A DNA stretch of 64,000 nt from Atopobiaceae bacterium (GTDB taxonomy: Bacteria; Actinomycetota; Coriobacteriia; Coriobacteriales; Atopobiaceae), in the NCBI GenBank assembly GCA_022655215.1, contig JALCUE010000001.1:248001-312000 (forward strand), given 5' to 3'. Below, one piece after another: positions 23,819 to 32,224 of this stretch. The notes beneath the pieces are model-generated. The model searched no databases. It saw nothing but the letters and a program-made list of their open reading frames with translations, and was not told the origin of the DNA. Position 1 is the first letter of the stretch. Each line of letters begins with the position of its first letter. Both the position numbers and the translations under genes were made by a program.

Positions 23819-25242
23819 GAGAGCTCCTTCCAATGGTGATCCGCCCGCGCGACGGTGATCGCGTCGGACATGACGTCGGCCATGGGGAACACATGAGTGA
23901 CGTCGGCATCGGGGGTCCTTACCACGAGCCCGGTCTCCTGGGGATACCAGCGTGTGGTCATGACCGTCTCGCCACCGTTGGCGAAGACCTCCACCGAGCT
24001 CGTGTCCACCAGGACGCGCAGGTCGTCCAGCTCGCCCACGATCGCATGGCGCTCTCCGCGGCCATAGCCGCATGTCCCCTCGAATCCCAAGGCGAGCTCG
24101 CCTGATTCATAGGTAATCACGCAGGCGTCGTCTCCGGCCTCGAGGCGCAGCGCGGATCCGTCCGCGATGCCCTGCAGGCACACGTCGGCTCGGCCGCAGG
24201 CCACCTCATGGTGACCGTCCAGGCCGTCGACCTCTGCGCCGCGTAGTTCATCCAGCTCGGCCACGGGCCATTGGAGCAGGTGATCGCCCTCTGCCGTGAT
24301 GACGCGGGGGACAGTGAGGCAGTGCTCCCACCACTCGTCGCCCAGACCAGTCGTGGGGTTGGTGTAATCGACGTCTGGAAGGCCCATCCATCCCATGAGG
24401 ATGGTGCGGCCGCCCTCGTCCACGAAGGTCTGCGGGGCGTAGAAGTCGAAGCCGTGGTCCCACTCCCGGAAGTCGGTCGGCTCGATGCCATCGCAGTCCA
24501 GCAGACGTCCGGGGAGGGCGACATAGCCGGCGGAGTAGACGTTCTGGTTCCGGGTCCTCTCGTGGTCCATCCCCTGCGGGCAGATGGCGAGCCACTCACG
24601 GCCGTCGAACTCGAGACGGTCGGGACATTCCCACATGAAGCCGAAGTCGCCCCGGCTGCGCATGGTACGCTCCAGCTTCCAGTCGCGCCCGTCGTCGCTC
24701 GCGTAGACGAGCAGGGCCCCTCGCGAGTCGCGGTCGCGGGCGCCCAGGACCATGTGGGTGAGTCCATCCTGATTCCAGAGCTTGGGATCACGTACGTGAC
24801 AGCTTGCCCAGGAAGGATAGTCCTCGTTGGTGAGCAGGCATTCCTTGGCGGAGAGGGTCTCGCCGTCCTCGCTGGTGACCAGGATCTGGTTGGCGCCGCG
24901 GCCTTCGTTCACCATGTCGTGCTCGCCCGGCTCCTTGACGTTGCCGGTGTAGTAGATGCGGATCCCGCCAGCTCCGAGGTAGGCACTTCCCGAGAAGGCC
25001 CCGTCCCAGTCGGTTGGGCTGTCGGGCATGAGAGGCGTTCCCCTCCATGTCCAGCTCACCAGGTCCTTGCTCTCCCAGTGCCCCCAGCCGCGGCTTGCGC
25101 GGCTGGGGCGGTTGGGCCAGTACTGGAAGCAGACGTGGAAGGTGCCATCGAACTGACAAAGGGCGTTCGGGTCGTTGAGCCAACCAGCCGGGGGCATGAG
25201 GTGGAACCCCTGACGCCAAGCCATGTCTGAACGAGTGGTCAC
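23815..25242 (-). CDS. GH32 sucrose-6-phosphate hydrolase
   Basis: From the GTG at 25242 the protein has 475 residues. The catalytic nucleophile is in WLNDPN (Asp24), the transition-state stabiliser in HVRDPK, and the general acid in WECPDR, the three GH32 markers. It hydrolyses sucrose 6-phosphate to glucose 6-phosphate and fructose. The start is supported by AAGGAG, which overlaps the stop of the PTS gene 10 bases upstream. An ATG at 25224 is possible but less well placed. No signal peptide is present, so it acts in the cytoplasm on the PTS product. Confidence 0.92.
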   Translation of the reverse strand: MTTRSDMAWRQGFHLMPPAGWLNDPNALCQFDGTFHVCFQYWPNRPSRASRGWGHWESKDLVSWTWRGTPLMPDSPTDWDGAFSGSAYLGAGGIRIYYTGNVKEPGEHDMVNEGRGANQILVTSEDGETLSAKECLLTNEDYPSWASCHVRDPKLWNQDGLTHMVLGARDRDSRGALLVYASDDGRDWKLERTMRSRGDFGFMWECPDRLEFDGREWLAICPQGMDHERTRNQNVYSAGYVALPGRLLDCDGIEPTDFREWDHGFDFYAPQTFVDEGGRTILMGWMGLPDVDYTNPTTGLGDEWWEHCLTVPRVITAEGDHLLQWPVAELDELRGAEVDGLDGHHEVACGRADVCLQGIADGSALRLEAGDDACVITYESGELALGFEGTCGYGRGERHAIVGELDDLRVLVDTSSVEVFANGGETVMTTRWYPQETGLVVRTPDADVTHVFPMADVMSDAITVARADHHWKELS

Positions 25243-25252
25243 GATACGCTCC

Positions 25253-27193
25253 TTAGGAGAGCTCGAGGATGGCATCGCCGCAGGAGACGTCGGTCCCCTC
25301 GGCCACGCGCTTGACCCCAGCGTAGTCGGCGGTGTTCGTGATGATGACGGGGGTCACCGTGTCATGGCCGGCGGCCTTGATCGCGTCGAGGTCGGCCTCG
25401 ATGAGCAGGTCGCCCTTCTTGACGGTGTCGCCTTGCTTGACGTGGGCGGTGAAGGGGCTGCCGCCCATCTCGACGGTGTCCAGTCCCACATGGATGAGGA
25501 TCTCGGCGCCCGCGGCGGTGGTGATGCCCACGGCATGGAGCGTGTCGAAGAGCATGGTCACGGTGCCGTCGGCAGGGGAGACCACACGGCCGTCCGTGGG
25601 ACGGATCGCGGTGGACGTGCCCATGACCTCGGTAGAGAAGGTCTTGTCAGGCACGTCGGACATGGCCACGCACGCGCCGGTCATGGGCGAGCAGATCGTC
25701 TCGGCCGTGTGATTCGCGCCGATGACGGCCGCGGGCTCGGGCGTCGGAGAGCTCTCGGGGAGGGTCTCCTTGGCGGCACCCTTCTTGTCATCGTCCTTGG
25801 CGGTGATGAAGGAGAGGCCGAACGCCACGCCGAAGGCGACCGCGAACATGATGATGTACTGGATGGGCTGGTTGATGCACAGCAGGATGCCGAAGATTCC
25901 GGTGACTCCCGTGCCCGTCGCGGCGAGCTGCGTGATGTAGCAGACCAGGGCGCCGCAGGCGGAGCCGATCATGCCGCAGACGAATGGCTTCACGCGGGGC
26001 AGGTTGACGCCGAAGATCGCGGGCTCGGTGATGCCGAGCAGGCAGGAGATACCGGACGGGACGGCGAGGCCCTTGGTCTTGTCGGACTTGGTCTTGACCG
26101 CGACGGCCAGGCAGGCGCCGCCCTGTGCGATGTTCGCGGAGCTGGCGATGGGCAGCCAGTAGGTGACGCCGAGCGAGGCGAGCATGCCCACGTCGATGGT
26201 GGTGTACATCTGGTGCAGGCCGGTGACGACGGAGGGCGAGTAGATGAGGCCGATGGCGATGTAGCCGAGGCCGAGGGGCACGGAGAGCAGGAACTGGAGC
26301 ACGCCGAGGATGCCGTTCTCAAGCCAGACGAAGACGGGGCCGACGAAGAGGATCGTGAGGTAGGCGGCCACGGAGACGGAGACGAGCGGGGTCACGAAGA
26401 GGTCGAACATCTCGGGGACGACCTTGTGGAGACGCTTCTCGACGAAGCACAGGATCCAGACGCCCACGAGGATGGGGATGACGTGTCCCTGGTAGCCGAT
26501 CCAGTCGATGCTGTAGAGGCCGGGTATGACGTCAAGCGTGATCATCGTGCCGTTGGCGATGGCCGTGGAGGCGTCATAGGCGCTGATGAAGTCGGAGCTG
26601 ATGAGCAGGGCACCCAAGGATGCTCCGAGATAGGGATTGCCACCGAAGACCTTGGCGGCGGAGAAGCCCAGGAGGATCTGGAGGTTGCCGAGCGCGCACG
26701 CGTTGATGAGCGATGCGATGCGCCACCAGACGGTGGTGGTGTCGAGCACGAAGAAGCCCGCGCCGCCATCGGCGACCGAGGTCCCCATGTAGCTCACCGC
26801 GCTCATGATGCCCATGAGCATGCCGGAGGCGACGATTGCGGGGATGATGGGCACGAAGACGTCACTCAGGACCTTGATGGCACGCATGAAGACGTTCTGC
26901 TTGCCGGCCGCGGCCTCCTTGGCCTCGTCCTTGGTGGAGGCGTCGATGCCGGTGATGGCGATGAACTGCTCGAAGACCTTGTCGACGGTGCCGGTGCCGA
27001 AGATGATCTGGAGCTGACCTTGGGCCTGGAAGGTTCCCTTCGCCCCCTCGATGTCCTCGAGGGCCTTCTCGTCCAGCTTATCGTTGTCTGCGATGACGAG
27101 GCGGAGGCGCGTGGCGCAGTGCGCCGCGGAGACGATGTTGTCCTTGCCTCCGACCGCTGCCAGGACCTCCTCTGCTGCCTTCCTGTAGTCCAT
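25253..27193 (-). CDS. Sucrose-type PTS EIIBCA permease
   Basis: The 646-residue protein has three domains in order B-C-A. EIIB is at residues 1-85 with the phosphocysteine Cys26 in SAAHCATRLRL. The membrane EIIC domain is at about 105-455. A C-terminal EIIA of the glucose/crr type has His568 in EILIHVGLDTV. It carries sugar through the membrane while phosphorylating it. Neighbouring GH32 hydrolase and fructokinase point to sucrose, although the trehalose and beta-glucoside PTS are close relatives. The ATG at 27193 has AAAGGGAG upstream. Two LacI-type operators lie in the preceding gap. Confidence 0.9.
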   Translation of the reverse strand: MDYRKAAEEVLAAVGGKDNIVSAAHCATRLRLVIADNDKLDEKALEDIEGAKGTFQAQGQLQIIFGTGTVDKVFEQFIAITGIDASTKDEAKEAAAGKQNVFMRAIKVLSDVFVPIIPAIVASGMLMGIMSAVSYMGTSVADGGAGFFVLDTTTVWWRIASLINACALGNLQILLGFSAAKVFGGNPYLGASLGALLISSDFISAYDASTAIANGTMITLDVIPGLYSIDWIGYQGHVIPILVGVWILCFVEKRLHKVVPEMFDLFVTPLVSVSVAAYLTILFVGPVFVWLENGILGVLQFLLSVPLGLGYIAIGLIYSPSVVTGLHQMYTTIDVGMLASLGVTYWLPIASSANIAQGGACLAVAVKTKSDKTKGLAVPSGISCLLGITEPAIFGVNLPRVKPFVCGMIGSACGALVCYITQLAATGTGVTGIFGILLCINQPIQYIIMFAVAFGVAFGLSFITAKDDDKKGAAKETLPESSPTPEPAAVIGANHTAETICSPMTGACVAMSDVPDKTFSTEVMGTSTAIRPTDGRVVSPADGTVTMLFDTLHAVGITTAAGAEILIHVGLDTVEMGGSPFTAHVKQGDTVKKGDLLIEADLDAIKAAGHDTVTPVIITNTADYAGVKRVAEGTDVSCGDAILELS

Positions 27194-27227
27194 CTTGGCT
27201 CCCTTTCTCTCTTGTCGACCACCTTGG

Positions 27228-27245
27228 TATGGAATCGTTCCCATA
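27228..27245. promoter_or_regulatory. LacI-type operator, proximal to the sucrose PTS gene
   Basis: The imperfect palindrome TATGGAATCGTTCCCATA is centred on CG and matches its own complement at 14 of 18 positions. It lies 35 bases before the PTS start codon. A possible minus-strand -10 element, TACATT at 27263-27258, lies just upstream, so binding would block early transcription. Confidence 0.6.
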
Positions 27246-27331
27246 TCGACCGGGACTAATGTATCAGTCGAAGGAAAGCAGCTCATCCCATTGTGACGAT
27301 TCTGCGGTGAGTGGTCGATAATCGGCGCTAT

Positions 27332-27347
27332 GTGGTATCGGTCCCAC
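27332..27347. promoter_or_regulatory. LacI-type operator, distal copy
   Basis: GTGGTATCGGTCCCAC is a CG-centred palindrome whose core TGGTATCGGTCCCA matches the proximal operator core TGGAATCGTTCCCA at 12 of 14 positions. The two centres are 103 bases apart, a spacing that could allow looping by a LacI-type tetramer or dimer pair. Confidence 0.55.
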
Positions 27348-27397
27348 TCCTATGTCCATCAAAGGGGTGACCGCTTCGTCTCGGTCGCGTCGAGAAG

Positions 27398-28378
27398 CTA
27401 GAGCGTGGAGCCGCCCCTGACGACGTCGAAGCCCATCTTGATCTCGCGGCTCACGACGTCCTCGCCGGCCATCATCGACACCAGGAGCTTGGCGGCCTCG
27501 GCCCCGCTCGTGCGGTAGTAGTAGTGCAGCGTGGTCAGAGTGGGGGTGACCACGTGAGCGAGGCGCGAGTCGCCGACCCCGGTGACCTGGACCTCGCCGG
27601 GCACGGAGCGCCCCTGGTCGCGCAGACACGCCATGGCGCCGGCGGCGATGTTGTCGGTGGCGCAGACGAACGCGTCGACGTCGGGGATGCGCCTGAGCAC
27701 GCGTTCCGCCATGGAGTAGCCGGAGTCGATGGTGAACTCCCCCGAGTTCATGGCCCCCTTCGGCAACTCGATCCCGGCCTCGGCGCAGGCGTCCGAGAAG
27801 GCCTTGGCACGTGCGGCGCCGGCCGACTCGTCCTTCTCGGTGACGCCGAGGAAGGCGGGACGGTGGGAATGGGTGAGGACGAGGCGGGCCATCTCGAGCA
27901 TGCTGTGATAGTCGTCGTCATAGACGCACGAGTAGCCCTCGAGCGACTGGCCGAGGATGACCAGGGGGACCCGGAGGTCGCGCATCACCTTGAGGTGGGA
28001 GGGGGTGAACACGGTGCCGATGAGGATGATGCCGTCGACCTGGTCCTCGGCAAGCACCTTGAGGTACTTGACCTCCTCGGCCTCATGGTTGTCGGTGTTC
28101 GCGAGGATGATCTGATAGCCGGAGTCCTTGAGGACCTCCGAGATGCCCGCGACCATCCTTCCCACGGACTCGGAGTTGATCTTGGGCATGATGACGCCCA
28201 CGAGCTTGGTCTTCCCCGTGCGGAGCGTCTGCGCCTGCGAGGAGGGGACGTATCCCGTGCGCTCGATCACCTTGCGGATGGCGTCGCGCTTCTCCTCGCT
28301 CACGTATCCGTCGTTGAGATAGCGTGACACGGTGGCCCGGGAGACTCCCGCCATCCTCGCGATCTCGTTGATGTTCAT
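27398..28378 (-). CDS. LacI-family repressor of the sucrose operon
   Basis: The 326-residue protein starts MNINEIARMAGVSRATVSRYLNDGYVSEEKR, a standard LacI helix-turn-helix followed by the hinge QTLRTGKTKLVGV. A periplasmic-binding-protein-like sensor domain makes up the rest. The ATG has GAGGAGG 8 bases upstream. It lies directly upstream of the PTS gene on the same strand, with two CG-centred operators in the gap. It probably represses the sucrose genes, and perhaps itself by read-through, until a sugar ligand binds. The effector identity is inferred from the operon. Confidence 0.9.
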   Translation of the reverse strand: MNINEIARMAGVSRATVSRYLNDGYVSEEKRDAIRKVIERTGYVPSSQAQTLRTGKTKLVGVIMPKINSESVGRMVAGISEVLKDSGYQIILANTDNHEAEEVKYLKVLAEDQVDGIILIGTVFTPSHLKVMRDLRVPLVILGQSLEGYSCVYDDDYHSMLEMARLVLTHSHRPAFLGVTEKDESAGAARAKAFSDACAEAGIELPKGAMNSGEFTIDSGYSMAERVLRRIPDVDAFVCATDNIAAGAMACLRDQGRSVPGEVQVTGVGDSRLAHVVTPTLTTLHYYYRTSGAEAAKLLVSMMAGEDVVSREIKMGFDVVRGGSTL

Positions 28379-28444
28379 CCGCCGGCCTCCTCGGGGGTCC
28401 TCTCATTCCGTCTCGTCATGATAGCGTTTGGTGAGAAGGATTCC

Positions 28445-29059
28445 ATGTCCGCACCCATACCCTTCGGTGGCCGTCGTGCGCGGGCGGTCGGCGTGGGGTA
28501 TCCTCGCCTCATGAGGGTCATCCGTGACATAGACGTGTTCGATGACGAGGCGCTGATGAGGCACATGACCGCCTGCTCGCTGGTCACCCTCGCCTTAGGT
28601 CTCGCTGCGGTCTTCGCCTGCTTCGCATCGGGGATGCCTCATGAGGCGGTGGGCGTCCCCTGGCTCCTCGTCACCCTCGTCGTCACCGCCATCTCGCTCG
28701 CGGTCCATGAGCTCGTCCATGGCGCCCTCTTCCGCGTCCTCGGCGGACCGGACGCGCACGTGAGGTTCGGTGCGAAGGCGGGGATGCTCTACGCGGGCGC
28801 CCCGGGGATCGTGTTGGGGAGGCGCCGCTTCCTTCTCGTGCTGCTCGCACCCACCTTCGTGGTCACCGTCGTGCTCCTCGTGGGAGGTCTGGTGCTCGGC
28901 GTCCCCCTCGGTGCGGCGGTCGCGGCGGTGATGCATCTCTCGGGATGCTCGGGTGACTGGGCCTTCTCGGCCGCCATCATCCGCGACCCGGCCGTCACCA
29001 TGTGCGAGGACACCGACCGCGGCATCAGACTCCTCGGGGAGGACCTCCCCTCCGCCTGA
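28445..29059 (+). CDS. DUF3267-like membrane metalloprotease
   Basis: The 204-residue protein has about four membrane segments and the zinc-protease pattern HELVHG in its second segment (SLAVHELVHGALFRVLGG). A later segment ends VMHLSGCSGDWAFSAAI, where an Asp may complete the metal site. This matches DUF3267-type small integral membrane metalloproteases of unknown target. The ATG at 28445 is supported by AAGGA 5 bases upstream; an ATG at 28511 lacks one. It is divergent from the sucrose repressor and seems to stand alone, since the next gene converges on it. Confidence 0.75.
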   Translation: MSAPIPFGGRRARAVGVGYPRLMRVIRDIDVFDDEALMRHMTACSLVTLALGLAAVFACFASGMPHEAVGVPWLLVTLVVTAISLAVHELVHGALFRVLGGPDAHVRFGAKAGMLYAGAPGIVLGRRRFLLVLLAPTFVVTVVLLVGGLVLGVPLGAAVAAVMHLSGCSGDWAFSAAIIRDPAVTMCEDTDRGIRLLGEDLPSA

Positions 29060-29068
29060 GTCCCTTCT

Positions 29069-30313
29069 CTACCTCAGCAGGTCCTTCCACGTCTTCCATG
29101 GCCATGAGCGCTGGACCGAGGTCATGAGGCCCGCCATGGTGTCGAGCCGCGCCTGCGACTCATCCGCGGGTAGGTAGGAGGAGGTGCAGATGCCGAGACG
29201 ACCGCCGGCCTCGACAAGGCCCACGGTGGTGGCGTACGCGGGGGATGCGGTCGGCACGAGGAGGGCGGCGGAGACGTCTCGCGTCCCCATGGCGCCCAGG
29301 TCCTCGACGGCCAGCCCCGACGGCTCGGGTCCGAGCCCCACGAGTGCGGCGGCACGTCTGGCGGCGTCGCTGCCATGCCCGCCGAGCGCGGCGGCCGCGA
29401 GGACGTCCACGAGCGCGGGGTCCATGGCCTGGTAGGCCGCGGCACGACGGAGACGGTCGCGCGTGCTCGAAAGGAGTCGCCTGCTCTTCCGCTCCACGCT
29501 CGAGGTCCGTGCACGATAGTCGCCGGCGCCGCCCGTGCAGTCCACCCTCACGAGGGGCGCTGCGTCCACGGCGAGGTCGCCGTCCGCATCGAAGGCGAGG
29601 TCGGCGGAGGGGGCCTCGAACGCGAGGCTCGCGGCGGCCACCGCGGCCGACGTCACGCTCACCCCCGCCATCTCGCAGCGACGCCTCAGGTCGTCGGTCT
29701 CGGACCGCTCGAGCATCACCTGGGCATGGGCCACGACGTGCGCGTCGGAGAACCCGTCCGCGAACGTGAGATAGTCGTCCCAGGTCAGAGGATCCTTCTC
29801 CCGCTCCCATGCATCGTTGGCCTTGGCCACGCCCCGAGGGGCCAGGTGCGAGAGGTCGGCCGGGGACTCGTGCCCGGCAGGCTCGCTCGCCGTGCTCCCG
29901 CCCATATAGGTGTCGATGACACGCTCGATCACACCCCTGAGCGCATGTCCGGAGACGACGACGCGATTCGCGATGGCGACCAGGTCGAAGCCCTCCTCGG
30001 CTGTGCCCACGTGCACGAGCGCACGGAGGAGGCCTCCCGCGGTCACGTCGTGCGGGCGCGCCGTCTCGCAGGCGAAGGCCTCGAGGGGGTCGGAGCCCGT
30101 CTCGACGCAGATGACGTCAGCTCCGTCGTCCACGAGGTGGAATCCCTCGTCATCGGCGAGGACGCGGGAGCGTAGCTCGGGATGGGAGGACGTGGCCGAG
30201 GTCAGGGCCTGCGCCATGCGACCGGCGTCGTAGGGCGCGTCGACATGCACGACCATGCCGAGCTCCATGTTCGGGCACATGAGGTGGGCCCTCTCCGGGA
30301 TGAGTCGACGCAT
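29069..30313 (-). CDS. Condensation/acyltransferase-fold protein, unknown function
   Basis: The 414-residue protein looks like a chloramphenicol-acetyltransferase/condensation-fold enzyme. It opens RRLIPERAHLMCPNMELGMVVHVDAPYDAGRMAQAL and continues SHPELRSRVLADDEGFHLVDDG, the usual acceptor-side start of wax-ester, alcohol or condensation acyltransferases. Where family members carry the catalytic HHxxxD, this protein reads ANRVVVSGHALRGV, so the key His residues are not in place. It may therefore be a non-catalytic or altered member. The ATG has GGAGGC 6 bases upstream. It is divergent from queH and converges on the metalloprotease gene. I cannot name a substrate. Confidence 0.5.
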   Translation of the reverse strand: MRRLIPERAHLMCPNMELGMVVHVDAPYDAGRMAQALTSATSSHPELRSRVLADDEGFHLVDDGADVICVETGSDPLEAFACETARPHDVTAGGLLRALVHVGTAEEGFDLVAIANRVVVSGHALRGVIERVIDTYMGGSTASEPAGHESPADLSHLAPRGVAKANDAWEREKDPLTWDDYLTFADGFSDAHVVAHAQVMLERSETDDLRRRCEMAGVSVTSAAVAAASLAFEAPSADLAFDADGDLAVDAAPLVRVDCTGGAGDYRARTSSVERKSRRLLSSTRDRLRRAAAYQAMDPALVDVLAAAALGGHGSDAARRAAALVGLGPEPSGLAVEDLGAMGTRDVSAALLVPTASPAYATTVGLVEAGGRLGICTSSYLPADESQARLDTMAGLMTSVQRSWPWKTWKDLLR

Positions 30314-30440
30314 GGGATGCCTCCATCGCTCGCGGTTGTCGTGTCAAGTCTAGGTCTTCGTCCGCCGCACGCCTGTCGCGTACCCTACAATCGACGTTCG
30401 ACGGACGCATCGGACGCACGGCGAGGCAGGGGAGGGCGAC

Positions 30441-31103
30441 ATGGGCGAGAAGACCGAACGGACTCGCGTCCCGATCCTCCTCCATGCCTGTTGCGGCCCC
30501 TGCTCCTTGGAACCCGTCCGCATCCTGCGCGAGGAGGGCTTCGAGCCCACGATCTGCTGGACCAACCCGAACATCCAACCCGACGCCGAGCACGACCTCA
30601 GGTATGTGACGCTCCTGCGATGGGCGCGCTCGGCTGGGGTGGCCGTGGTGGAGGGTGCCTGTGACCGTGGCGCTTGGGAGCGTGCCTGCGCACCGGCCGG
30701 CATGGATCGGCCCCGGAGATGTCGCGCGTGCTATGCGCTGCGCCTTGCCGAGACGTGCCGCATGGCGGCCGAGCTGGGCTTCGAGCACGTCTCCACCACG
30801 CTCGCGGTCTCGCCCTACCAACTCTTCGACGTCTGCACGGACGAGCTCGTGACGCTTGCCCATGCCCATGGCCTCCGACCCGTGGTGCGGGACTTCCGCC
30901 CCGAGTATCCCCAGGCGACCAGGCGCTCCCGCGAGCTGGGGATGTATCGTCAGAACTACTGCGGCTGCCGCTTCTCCGCCGCCGAGGCCGCGATCGAGCG
31001 GCATGAGGCCAGGGACATGCGGGCGGCCGAGAGGGAGAGGGCGCGCCGGGATGGCGCGGCTCCCTCGGCACATGACACGAACGATCGAGAGGACATCGAC
31101 TGA
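30441..31103 (+). CDS. queH: Epoxyqueuosine reductase QueH
   Basis: The 220-residue protein has the QueH (former DUF208) cysteine pattern: HACCGPCS near residues 16-22, RCRACYALRL near 95, and NYCGCRFS near 172. These cysteines bind iron-sulfur and metal centres. QueH reduces epoxyqueuosine in tRNA to queuosine, the last step of the pathway, replacing the cobalamin-dependent QueG. The ATG has GGGGAGGG upstream and the stop overlaps the queA start in a TGATG junction. The pairing with queA, and tgt 7 kb downstream, supports the call. Confidence 0.92.
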   Translation: MGEKTERTRVPILLHACCGPCSLEPVRILREEGFEPTICWTNPNIQPDAEHDLRYVTLLRWARSAGVAVVEGACDRGAWERACAPAGMDRPRRCRACYALRLAETCRMAAELGFEHVSTTLAVSPYQLFDVCTDELVTLAHAHGLRPVVRDFRPEYPQATRRSRELGMYRQNYCGCRFSAAEAAIERHEARDMRAAERERARRDGAAPSAHDTNDREDID

Positions 31104-32215
31104 TGCGTACGGACGACTTTGACTATGACCTCCCCGAGGAACTCATCGCCCAGGCACCGGCCGACCCCCGCGACTCCTGCCGTCTGCTCGTGCTGCATCG
31201 CACTGACGGCGCGATCGACCATCGTCACTTCACCGACATAGGCGACTACCTCGAGCCCGGCGACCTCCTCGTGGCCAACCGCACCCGCGTCATGCCGGCT
31301 CGCCTCGTGGGCCACAAGGCCGGGACGGGTGGTGTCGCCGAGACGCTCCTGCTCAAGCGGCGGGAGGACATGGATGCCCTGGGCCATGTCTGGGAGTGTC
31401 TCGTGAACCCCGGCAAGCGTCTCAAGCCCGGTGCGACGATCGAGTACCATCCCGGCGGACTCCACGCCCCCATGAGCGCGCCCGTCGTCCTCACGGGCAC
31501 CGTCGAGGGCTACGTCGATGATTCGAGGGGCGGCCGTCTGGTCCGCTTCGAGCCTGCCGAGGGTCTCTCGCTCGACGATGCCATGCACGAGGCCGGCCGC
31601 GTGCCCCTGCCTCCCTACATCACCGACTACCATGGCGATCCCGAGAAGTACCAGACCGTCTACGCCATGCACGACGAGCATTCCGCCGCCGCACCCACGG
31701 CCGGCCTCCATTTCACACCCGAGCTCATCGACCGTCTGCGCGAGCGAGGCATCGACTGGGCGACGGTCGAGCTCGAGGTGGGGATCGACACGTTCCGTCT
31801 CGTCGAGGAGGATGACCCCACCCAGCACGTCATGCACACCGAGCGCTACCACGTGGGCCCCGATGTGGTGGATGCCGTGCACGCGACGCATGCGGCCGGC
31901 CATCGCGTGGTCGCCGTGGGCACCACGAGCGTGCGGTCACTCGAGAGCGCCTGGGACGCTGACGCGACGGCAGCCGATGGTACGAAGGGTGACATCGTGG
32001 TCCGCCGTGATGCCACCACGAACCTCTATCTCATGCCCGGAAGCGAGTTCCACGTCATAGACGCCATGATCACGAACTTCCACGTGCCTCGCTCGACGCT
32101 CATGATGCTCGTCTCGGCCTTCGCCACGCGCGAGCAGATCATGGACGCCTACCACGAGGCCATCGACAGGCGTTACCGGATGCTCTCGTTCGGTGATGCC
32201 ATGCTCATCGAGTAG
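31103..32215 (+). CDS. queA: S-adenosylmethionine:tRNA ribosyltransferase-isomerase QueA
   Basis: The 370-residue protein begins MRTDDFDYDLPEELIAQAPADPRDSCRLLVL and has the family stretches LVANRTRVMPARL, AAPTAGLHFTPEL and GTTSVRSLES. QueA transfers the ribosyl part of S-adenosylmethionine to preQ1 in tRNA, forming epoxyqueuosine, the substrate of QueH. Its start overlaps the queH stop. Length is slightly above the usual 340-350, with insertions in the middle. The next gene follows after 9 bases and is probably co-transcribed although unrelated. Confidence 0.95.
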   Translation: MRTDDFDYDLPEELIAQAPADPRDSCRLLVLHRTDGAIDHRHFTDIGDYLEPGDLLVANRTRVMPARLVGHKAGTGGVAETLLLKRREDMDALGHVWECLVNPGKRLKPGATIEYHPGGLHAPMSAPVVLTGTVEGYVDDSRGGRLVRFEPAEGLSLDDAMHEAGRVPLPPYITDYHGDPEKYQTVYAMHDEHSAAAPTAGLHFTPELIDRLRERGIDWATVELEVGIDTFRLVEEDDPTQHVMHTERYHVGPDVVDAVHATHAAGHRVVAVGTTSVRSLESAWDADATAADGTKGDIVVRRDATTNLYLMPGSEFHVIDAMITNFHVPRSTLMMLVSAFATREQIMDAYHEAIDRRYRMLSFGDAMLIE

Positions 32216-32224
32216 GGGGACCTC

